This document shows positions 6,643 through 12,444 of a stretch of DNA of 13,213 nucleotides, piece after piece. Made by a program: the position numbers and the translations under genes. How positions within the stretch are numbered: position 1 is the stretch's first letter; every line of letters begins with the position of its first letter. The notes beneath the pieces are model-generated. The model was not told where the DNA came from. It did no database searches and was given only the letters and a program-made list of their open reading frames with translations. Origin of the DNA: an uncultured Terriglobus sp. (lineage in GTDB: Bacteria; Acidobacteriota; Terriglobia; Terriglobales; Acidobacteriaceae); the NCBI GenBank assembly GCA_937859825.1, contig CALMAP010000336.1, positions 1-13,213 of the forward strand. The letters run 5' to 3'.

Positions 6643-7416
6643 TTATGGATGTTTGTGATGTTTGCTGGCTGGCGCGGGTGCCTGCCCTGGTTGAACCGCG
6701 TCTGTGGACAACGGCGCAGCCGGATCTATTTGGAAGTCATACACGATGACCACGCCCGGCTTCGGCTGGCGTGGAACGGGCAGCAGAGCATAATCGCCCG
6801 GCGTGAGGCCAGCTTTTGTGGAGATCCGTAACCAGCCATCAGGCAGCGATTCGGCCTGCACGCAGACAACAGGCGCAGCACACGTTGTTGCGGCAGAAAT
6901 TTGTGCGAACCGGATATGAGGGAAGGTACGGTTTGCACCGGATGCCGTAACAGGCACGAGTGCCCAGCCGGTTGGATTGCCGCGGCCGGCATCCCCGGTG
7001 TTCTCCGTCCGATCGCTGCCGTGAATGAAGAAAACCGGCTGCTCTCCTCGGAGTACCGTGCGGGCGTGCGCGCCCACGAGCGTGTGAATGGGGTCAACGG
7101 GCGTACTCCCGTTGGAAGAGGGAGCAACAGCCGTGGCGGCTGCTGTTTCTGCTGCTGTCTCGTTCACCACGGAGTGATGAATTGGTATCAATGCAGACTG
7201 ACCTTTGTTCACATCCAGCGCCCACGGCAGATTTCCATTAGGCACCATCAATCCGGGAGCAGCAATCACGCCGCCCTGTGTAACGGCATAGGTGCCGGCC
7301 TTGGCTGCGGGTGCGGAGACTGCTGCGCTCGGTGGCGTTGCCGAAGGATCGGCCGTTTGAGCCAATCCTCCCGGAGCGGCCACAATCACCGCCACCAGAC
7401 AGGCGCTCGAGAACAT
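6643..7416 (-). CDS. Hypothetical secreted protein
   Basis: A 257-aa protein not matched to a named family. The frame is open back to 7698, but that extension overlaps the N-terminal coding part of gcvT on the other strand. I take ATG 7416, where a signal-like segment starts: MFSSACLVAVIVAAPGGLAQ, though it lacks the usual N-terminal Lys/Arg and has no clear ribosome binding site. GTG at 7431 is an alternative. A Pro/Ala-rich linker (21-40) and a mature domain with many short beta strands follow. Features include PVFFIHGSD (127-135), two Cys (179, 185) that could form a disulfide, and GLTPGDYALLPV (203-214) then VVIVYDFQID (222-231). This 'PG-Y-A-L' then 'vydF-i' ending is seen in other acidobacterial secreted proteins (recalled, not checked). 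The tail SKHHKHP is basic. It is divergent from gcvT. Confidence 0.68.
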   Translation of the reverse strand: MFSSACLVAVIVAAPGGLAQTADPSATPPSAAVSAPAAKAGTYAVTQGGVIAAPGLMVPNGNLPWALDVNKGQSALIPIHHSVVNETAAETAAATAVAPSSNGSTPVDPIHTLVGAHARTVLRGEQPVFFIHGSDRTENTGDAGRGNPTGWALVPVTASGANRTFPHIRFAQISAATTCAAPVVCVQAESLPDGWLRISTKAGLTPGDYALLPVPRQPKPGVVIVYDFQIDPAAPLSTDAVQPGQAPAPASKHHKHP

Positions 7417-7539
7417 ACCAGAGAAGTTCACGCAGCATGAGACGCGGGAAGTCTGGCAGGCGTCGCAGCAATGCGGTGTTCTTTCTAGAAAATCATTCCG
7501 ACTGGCGCTGCTACCATGCCAGAACAGGAGTTTTGAGAC

Positions 7540-8712
7540 ATGAGTGAAGCTGACGGCACGCTGACCCTGGACCTGAAGGTATCGGAGCCGCTGCGCCGCA
7601 CCGGTCTGCACGGAACGCACAAGACGCTGAAGGCGAAAATGGTCGACTTCGGTGGATGGGAGATGCCGGTGGAGTACGCCGGTCTGGTCGCAGAGCATAA
7701 TGCGGTGCGCACCGCCGTCGGCGTCTTCGATGTGTCACACATGGGCTGCATTCAGCTTCGTGGCCCCGGCTCACTGGACGCGGTGCAAAAACTGCTAATG
7801 AACGACGCCAGCCGATTGCAGGTGGGCCAGGCACACTACAGCGCCATGCTCACGCCTGACGGCACCTTCGTGGATGACGTCGTGCTGCACAAGCTGAGCG
7901 AGAACGATTATCTGATCGTGATCAATGCAGGCACCCGCGAAAAAGACGTCCAGTGGGTGCGTAGGACCATCGGCCAGATGCCGAGCGTTCACATTAATGA
8001 TTACAGCGACTTGTACACGCAGATTGCGATTCAAGGTCCACTTGCGGAGCAGACCCTGCAAAAGCTGACCGACGTGGACCTGGGCACCATCAAGAACTAC
8101 TGGTTCAAGTGGGGCAAGGTGGCAGGACAGTACAACGTGCTGATCGCCCGCACCGGCTACACCGGCGAGGACGGTTTCGAAATCTACGTCCCCAGCGACG
8201 AGGCGACCAGCGCGGACGTGTGGCGGCAGGTCTTCGAAGCAGGTCAGGAGTTCGGCATCGTGCCGTGCGGCCTGGGTGCGCGCAACACGCTGCGGCTCGA
8301 GAGCAGCATGGCACTCTACGGCCACGAAATCTCGGACGAGATCAACGTCTTCGAGGCAGGGCTGAACCGCTACTGCAAGCTGGAAAAGCCGATGGACTTC
8401 GTCGGCAAGACGGCCCTTCTCGCAGCCGGCGAACCCACCCGCAAGCTGGTCGGGCTCGAGATGGTAGATCGCGGCATCGCGCGCGACGGCTACGCGGTGC
8501 GATCGCTGGAGGGCGAACCCCTGGGTGTGGTTACCAGTGGCTCCCCGTCACCTACGCTCAAGAAGAACATCGCGATGGCGTTCGTGCCAGCGGTTGATGC
8601 AGTCCACGGCAATGAACTTGCGGTCGAGATTCGCGGCTCGCTGGTCAAGGCACGCGTCGTCGCAACGCCCTTCTACAAGCGGGTCAGGAAACCGGCGGAG
8701 ATCATCTCGTAG
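7540..8712 (+). CDS. gcvT: Glycine cleavage system T protein (aminomethyltransferase)
   Basis: A 390-aa cytosolic enzyme. It takes the aminomethyl group from the lipoyl arm of GcvH and, with tetrahydrofolate, releases ammonia and makes 5,10-methylene-tetrahydrofolate. Family marks in order: TGLHGTHKTLKAKMVDFGGW (21-40), FDVSHMG (63-69), MLTPDGTFVDDVV with the likely catalytic Asp at 112 (103-115), IQGP (164-167), ARTGYTGEDGFEIY (203-216), GLGARNTLRLESSMALYG (244-261) and the C-terminal SGSPSPTLKKNIAMAFV. The length is slightly above usual because of about 20 extra N-terminal residues. ATG 7540 is supported by AGGAG 9 nt upstream (7526-7530). The loop NTLRLESSM differs from the common DTLRLEAGM. 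gcvH and gcvPA lie 3.3 kb further on, behind two unrelated genes. I see no glycine riboswitch in the 123 nt upstream. Confidence 0.97.
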   Translation: MSEADGTLTLDLKVSEPLRRTGLHGTHKTLKAKMVDFGGWEMPVEYAGLVAEHNAVRTAVGVFDVSHMGCIQLRGPGSLDAVQKLLMNDASRLQVGQAHYSAMLTPDGTFVDDVVLHKLSENDYLIVINAGTREKDVQWVRRTIGQMPSVHINDYSDLYTQIAIQGPLAEQTLQKLTDVDLGTIKNYWFKWGKVAGQYNVLIARTGYTGEDGFEIYVPSDEATSADVWRQVFEAGQEFGIVPCGLGARNTLRLESSMALYGHEISDEINVFEAGLNRYCKLEKPMDFVGKTALLAAGEPTRKLVGLEMVDRGIARDGYAVRSLEGEPLGVVTSGSPSPTLKKNIAMAFVPAVDAVHGNELAVEIRGSLVKARVVATPFYKRVRKPAEIIS

Positions 8713-8716
8713 GCAT

Positions 8717-8800
8717 TCTCTCAAGGTGCAGATCAGGCCAACGCCCGGCGGCATAATCGCCTGGGCCGAAGGCAAAGAACGATGCATGTCTCTCAAGGTG
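8717..8800. repeat. 12-bp direct repeat after gcvT
   Basis: TCTCTCAAGGTG occurs at 8717-8728 and again at 8789-8800, 72 nt apart, just after the gcvT stop. Between the copies is a GC-rich stretch with weak dyads. It may be part of a larger dispersed repeat or chance. Confidence 0.3.
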
Positions 8801-8855
8801 GAGTGCCGCCTATCGAGCGCCTTCAGCGCTTAGACTCTCGTTCAAACATGTACCC

Positions 8856-8896
8856 AGGCCTTCGGCCTCGGCTGGTATGGAACGGGCCTTTGGCCC
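8856..8896. repeat. REP-like pair of GC-rich palindromes
   Basis: Two small hairpins sit close together: AGGCC-TTC-GGCCT at 8856-8868 and GGGCC-TTT-GGCCC at 8884-8896, with 15 nt between. Each has a perfect 5-bp stem and a 3-nt loop. Paired short palindromes in an intergenic gap are the usual look of a repetitive extragenic palindromic (REP) element. From memory, similar stretches recur in acidobacterial genomes, but I could not check this. The rest of the 289-nt gap (8713-9001) between gcvT and the MarR gene shows no gene; a further small dyad, ACCAG-C-CTGGT, lies near 8929-8939. Confidence 0.45.
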
Positions 8897-9001
8897 TGAA
8901 AAGAGCGACAAGCCTGATAACGACCAGCCTGGTTAAGCCGGACTCGACTCATACTCGTTGGCTATGCCCGGTCAATCCCACTTGTACCTATCGAACTCGC
9001 T

Positions 9002-9499
9002 CTACCGTTCCGTTCTCCCCGCGCCCTGCAGCGCCTCCTGCGCCGCAAGGCCGAGCTTCTTCAAGCTGGAACGAAGCTCTTCCCGCTCGGCAGGCTGCAG
9101 CGGCTGCATCAGCACGTCGATGTCGCGCTCGTGCTTGGCATAGAGCTGCTCGATTAAGTGGCGGCCACAGCCCGTAAGCTGCACGGTGCGCACGCGGCGG
9201 TCGGTCTCGCCGCTCTGCCGCTCCACCAGGCCGCGCTGCTCCAGGCGGTCGATTGCCGCCGTCATGGAGGCGTTCGCCAGCAGCACCTTCTCCCCAAGTT
9301 GCGAGATCTTCATCGCGCCTTTGTGCAGAAGCGCTTCCAGGATCATGAAGTCGCTGACGCCGATGCCCAGCGAAGCGATGGACTGCTCCATCAACGCCTG
9401 CAGCGAGCGGTGCGCCTTCATCATTACAAGCCACACGGAAGCCGCGGTCGGGCAGGTGTTGCCGGATCGACACGGTTCTGGCTTGTCTTCTGTGCTCAT
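9002..9499 (-). CDS. MarR-family transcriptional regulator
   Basis: A 165-aa winged-helix DNA-binding protein. MarR proteins are dimeric cytosolic repressors or activators that usually respond to small phenolic or oxidative ligands. Visible parts: N-terminal dimer helix SVWLVMMKAHRSLQALMEQS (21-40), then SDFMILEALLHKGAMKISQL (49-68), the recognition helix region KVLLANASMTAAIDRLEQRG (71-90), and the wing LVERQSGETDRRVRTVQLT (91-109), with the family's DRR at 100-102. A C-terminal dimer helix follows. Cys10, Cys16 and Cys111 might sense oxidation, but that is speculation. ATG 9499 has no strong ribosome binding site. It is divergent from the GH92 gene (116 nt apart), so it probably controls that gene and itself. 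The pair sits between gcvT and gcvH. Confidence 0.92.
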   Translation of the reverse strand: MSTEDKPEPCRSGNTCPTAASVWLVMMKAHRSLQALMEQSIASLGIGVSDFMILEALLHKGAMKISQLGEKVLLANASMTAAIDRLEQRGLVERQSGETDRRVRTVQLTGCGRHLIEQLYAKHERDIDVLMQPLQPAEREELRSSLKKLGLAAQEALQGAGRTER

Positions 9500-9615
9500 G
9501 CGCGACGCTGGCCTTTCGGAGGTACGAGACGCACTCCCTGAATGTTTGATGATACGGCTGAACCGCTGGCTTCTTACGGTTGCCGGGTACGAAGCACTCT
9601 CTGTATCGTGCCGCT
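9500..9615. promoter_or_regulatory. MarR/GH92 divergent promoter region with a repeated motif
   Basis: A 116-nt region that must hold both promoters. GGTACGAGACGCACTCCCTG (9521-9540) is repeated as GGTACGAAGCACTCTCTG (9586-9603), with a shared core GGTACGA...GCACTC-CTG. The first copy is about 22 nt before the MarR start. The second fills the spacer of a likely GH92 promoter: TTGCCG (9580-9585), 18 nt, TATCGT (9604-9609), then 6 nt to ATG 9616. A regulator bound there would block the promoter, as expected for autoregulated MarR pairs. Confidence 0.45.
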
Positions 9616-11931
9616 ATGCCGTTCCGACCTCGTCCGCTCGCACTTCTGCTCCTAATCGCTGCATTGCTGCCTGCTCCAGTGCTCTTCGCGCAGGATGTTG
9701 TCGAGCTGGTCAACCCGTTGGTCGGTACAGGGCACGGCAAGATCGGCTACGGCGGCACCATGCCCTTTGTGACGGCACCGTTTGGCATGACCAACTGGAC
9801 GCCGCAGACGCGGCAGAACCGACTGAGCGTCGTCTCGTATGAACACAGCGACACGACCATCCAGGGCTTCATGGGCACGCACCAGCCCGCCATCTGGATG
9901 GGCGACTTCGGCTACGTGACGTTGATGCCCGAAGAAGGCATTGCGAAAGCGCAACCACTGGCACGGGCGTTGCCCTTCTCGCACAGCAGAGAGACCACCC
10001 ATCCCGACTACTACGCCGTCGACCTGATGTTGAAACAAGGTGACGTGATTCACGTGGAGATGACCGCCACGGAGCGCTGCGCCTACCTGCGCTTCACGTA
10101 TCCGAAGGGCGCAACGCCCATTGTTCTGCTCGAAGCGTCGCGGCCCGGCATCGACGGCAGAGTTCGCGTGGACAGGCTCGCCAACGAGATTGCCGGTTCC
10201 AACCCGGACCGCGTCGACCGCACGCTCGGGCCCGCAGCCCTGCCGCACTTCAGCGGTTACTTCGTCGCGCAGTTTCGCCAGCCGATCACCTCCGGTGATA
10301 CATACGGCCTCCCGCCGCAGGCCGGCTCCGTCATCCAGCACAGCCGCACCACCGTGGAGGACAGCAACGGCTCCCGGGGCGCAAGCGTGGCCTTCGCGCC
10401 TTCTGATTCAGGAACGACAGTAATCGAAGTGCGCGTCGGGACATCGTTCCTCAGCGAGGAGCAGGCCCGCTCCAACCTGCGCAATGAGATTCCGGACTGG
10501 GACTTCGACAGCGTCCGGGCCAAGCTGCACGAGACATGGCGAAAGAAGCTGTCGCTGGTCGAACTCGAAGGCGCAAACCCGGACCAGCAGCGCATGATTT
10601 ACACCGCTCTGTACCACGCGCTGCTCTATCCGCGCGTCTTCAGCGAGGGTGGCCGCTACTACAGCGCCTTCGACGATACGGTGCACACCGGCACGGCTTA
10701 CACCGACTACTCCATCTGGGACACCTTTCGCGCGGAGCATAGCCTGCTGACGCTGCTGGCACCGGAACGCATCGACGGCATGATTACCGCGCTGCTACAG
10801 GACTACAAGGAAGGCGGATGGATGCCCAAGTGGCCGAATCCTGGCTACACCAACATCATGATTGGCACGCATGCCGACAGCATGGTGGCAGAAGCCATCC
10901 GTAAGGGATTTCACGGCTTCGACCTCCAGCTTGCGTGGCAGGCTGTCTATAAGGACGCGATGACCCCGCCCGACGGCGACACCTCGCGACGCTGGCTCGA
11001 CCGCGAACCGCACACGCCGTACGAAGCACGTGCAGGGCTCACGTATTACAAACAGCTTGGCTTCGTCCCGACAGACAAGACGGACGAGGCCGCCAGCCGC
11101 ACGCTGGAAGACAGCTACGACGACTGGTGCGTGGCGCAGGTCGCCAAGGCGCTTGGCCGCGAGCAGGATTACCGCTTCTTCCTGCAACGTTCGCTGAACG
11201 ACCGCAATCTCTTCGACAAGTCCGTGGGATTCATGCGCGGCCGCCGCTCCGACGGCAGTTGGGCACCGCTGGGTGGCCGGCGCGACACCCCGGGGAATCG
11301 CTCCGAGGCCGGTTGGACGGAGGGCGATGCGTGGGTCTACACGTGGTCTCCGCTGCATGACATTGCGGGCGTGATGCAGTTGATGGGCGGCGCGGAAGCG
11401 CAAAACCGCAAGCTGGACGAGCACTTCAGCGCTGGACACAACGTGCACAGCAACGAACCGAGCCACCACTACGGCTACCTGTACGACTACAGCGGCGAGC
11501 CCTGGAAGACGCAGGCGAAAGTGCGTGAGATCGCCGCCGCGGAGTACGCCAACCTGCCCTCCGGCATCAACGGTGACGACGATTGCGGCCAGATGTCCGC
11601 ATGGCTGCTGTTTACCGCGCTCGGCATGTACCCGGTCAATCCGGCCTCAGGCGATTACATGATCGGCAGCCCGCTCTTTAACCGCATGAGCCTGCGGCTC
11701 GCCAACGGCAGGCAGTTTACGGTCATGGCGCTGGGGAACTCAGCAAGCAATGTCTACATCCAGTCCGCCACATTGGACGGTCGAGCACTCGATAGGCCGA
11801 TCATCACCTGGGAGCAGATTCAGGAGGGCTCGACCCTAAGGCTGGTCATGGGGCCGTCACCTTCCCGCTGGGCTGCTGATTGGCGGCCGGCAGTCATCGT
11901 GGCCAACAGGGCGATTAGCAACACGCCATAA
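9616..11931 (+). CDS. Glycoside hydrolase family 92 alpha-mannosidase, secreted
   Basis: A 771-aa exported enzyme of GH92, calcium-dependent exo-alpha-mannosidases that trim N-glycans or microbial mannans, most often at alpha-1,2 links. Start: ATG 9616 begins a clean signal peptide (MPFRPRPLALLLLIAALLPA, cleavage near FA-Q26); the frame's earlier TTG at 9580 overlaps the promoter. The N-terminal beta-sandwich starts VELVNPLVGTGHGK. The catalytic domain shows YTDYSIWDTFRAEHS (near 362), GWMPKWPNPGYTNIMIGTHA (401), EAGWTEGDAWVYTWSPLHD, SNEPSHHYGYLYDYSGEPWK (Glu614) and GINGDDDCGQMSAWL (Asp654-656 region), the last carrying the family's likely base residues. The N-terminal sandwich has GTHQPAIWMGDFG in place of the more common 'SHTHLSGTG' form, so it may belong to a distinct subgroup. 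Linkage preference is not certain. Length is usual. Probably regulated by the adjacent MarR protein. Confidence 0.94.
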   Translation: MPFRPRPLALLLLIAALLPAPVLFAQDVVELVNPLVGTGHGKIGYGGTMPFVTAPFGMTNWTPQTRQNRLSVVSYEHSDTTIQGFMGTHQPAIWMGDFGYVTLMPEEGIAKAQPLARALPFSHSRETTHPDYYAVDLMLKQGDVIHVEMTATERCAYLRFTYPKGATPIVLLEASRPGIDGRVRVDRLANEIAGSNPDRVDRTLGPAALPHFSGYFVAQFRQPITSGDTYGLPPQAGSVIQHSRTTVEDSNGSRGASVAFAPSDSGTTVIEVRVGTSFLSEEQARSNLRNEIPDWDFDSVRAKLHETWRKKLSLVELEGANPDQQRMIYTALYHALLYPRVFSEGGRYYSAFDDTVHTGTAYTDYSIWDTFRAEHSLLTLLAPERIDGMITALLQDYKEGGWMPKWPNPGYTNIMIGTHADSMVAEAIRKGFHGFDLQLAWQAVYKDAMTPPDGDTSRRWLDREPHTPYEARAGLTYYKQLGFVPTDKTDEAASRTLEDSYDDWCVAQVAKALGREQDYRFFLQRSLNDRNLFDKSVGFMRGRRSDGSWAPLGGRRDTPGNRSEAGWTEGDAWVYTWSPLHDIAGVMQLMGGAEAQNRKLDEHFSAGHNVHSNEPSHHYGYLYDYSGEPWKTQAKVREIAAAEYANLPSGINGDDDCGQMSAWLLFTALGMYPVNPASGDYMIGSPLFNRMSLRLANGRQFTVMALGNSASNVYIQSATLDGRALDRPIITWEQIQEGSTLRLVMGPSPSRWAADWRPAVIVANRAISNTP

Positions 11932-11947
11932 AACGGCGCTCATACAT

Positions 11948-11995
11948 TGCCGTGAGGTTTTCTGCTGGCGGCAAACCCGCCAGCGTCTCACGGCA
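11948..11995. repeat. Nested inverted repeat between GH92 and gcvH
   Basis: Two perfect dyads lie one inside the other. The outer arms TGCCGTGAG (11948-11956) and CTCACGGCA (11987-11995) are 9 bp. The inner arms GCTGGCGG (11964-11971) and CCGCCAGC (11977-11984) are 8 bp around the loop CAAAC. A 7-nt bulge on the left and 2 nt on the right join them. It begins 16 nt after the GH92 stop and ends 12 nt before gcvH. It could slow or end GH92 transcription (there is no T-run after it), be a protein site, or be a mobile repeat. Confidence 0.6.
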
Positions 11996-12007
11996 TAAAA
12001 TCAGAAC
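11996..12007 (+). promoter_or_regulatory. Putative -10 box for a leaderless gcvH start
   Basis: TAAAAT (11996-12001), five of six bases of TATAAT, directly follows the outer hairpin arm and is followed by exactly 6 nt and ATG 12008. No Shine-Dalgarno sequence is present. This suggests gcvH has its own promoter and a leaderless mRNA. No good -35 is seen, and the hairpin occupies that place. Confidence 0.38.
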
Positions 12008-12397
12008 ATGAGCTATCCGGGAACGTACCGCTTCACGAAAGAGCACGAGTGGATTGAGGTCAATGGCGACACCGCAACCATCGGCATCACCGACCACGCG
12101 CAGCATTTGCTGGGCGATATTGTTTTCGTCGATCTGCCGAAGCCAGGCACCGAGTTGAAGAAAAAAGAGTCCTTCGGCTCCGTTGAGAGCGTAAAGGCGG
12201 TCAGTGACGTGTACGCTCCTGCGAGCGGTACCGTGACCGAGGTCAATGGATCGTTGACCAGCGCGCCGGAAACGATCAACGAAGATGCGAATGCCACGTG
12301 GCTGCTGAAAGCCACGTTAAGCGATCCGGCTGAGTTGGACAGCCTTCTAGACGCCGCCGCTTATGAACAGTACGTAAGCGAAGAGACCGGCAGCTAA
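12008..12397 (+). CDS. gcvH: Glycine cleavage system H protein
   Basis: A 129-aa lipoyl carrier protein that shuttles the aminomethyl group between the P and T proteins. It has the family's compact beta-barrel: YRFTKEHEWIEVNGDTATIG (7-26), ITDHAQHLLGDIVFVDLP (27-44), and the lipoylation site FGSVESVKAVSDVYAPASG, where Lys63 would carry lipoic acid. The rest, NGSLTSAPETINEDANATWL, is the conserved 'N...L...P..iN.dpy..gWl' part, with Ala-Asn-Ala-Thr in place of the common Pro-Tyr-Gly-Glu-Gly. Length is normal. No ribosome binding site is seen before ATG 12008; a TANNNT box is 6 nt upstream. gcvPA starts 47 nt after the stop, so the two are probably one transcript. Confidence 0.97.
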   Translation: MSYPGTYRFTKEHEWIEVNGDTATIGITDHAQHLLGDIVFVDLPKPGTELKKKESFGSVESVKAVSDVYAPASGTVTEVNGSLTSAPETINEDANATWLLKATLSDPAELDSLLDAAAYEQYVSEETGS

Positions 12398-12444
12398 TCC
12401 GTTTCATCCTTCCGCCACGCACCAACGCACGAGGAGAGCTTTCG

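Noticed and set aside
7417..7539. Glycine riboswitch upstream of gcvT
   Set aside because: I looked for the conserved paired helices and core bases and did not see them in the 123 nt available.
7417..7698. N-terminal extension of the secreted protein frame up to 7698 on the minus strand
   Set aside because: It runs antisense over the conserved start of gcvT and has no signal or domain character; the signal-like segment starts at 7416.
8901..8990. tRNA fragment on the minus strand (GAGTCGAGTCCGGCTT resembling a T-arm)
   Set aside because: No T-loop of the GTTCRA form in the right place and no matching acceptor, D or anticodon arms.
9580..9615. TTG start for the GH92 gene at 9580
   Set aside because: It would put 12 charged residues before a complete signal peptide and overlaps the likely promoter; ATG 9616 fits better.
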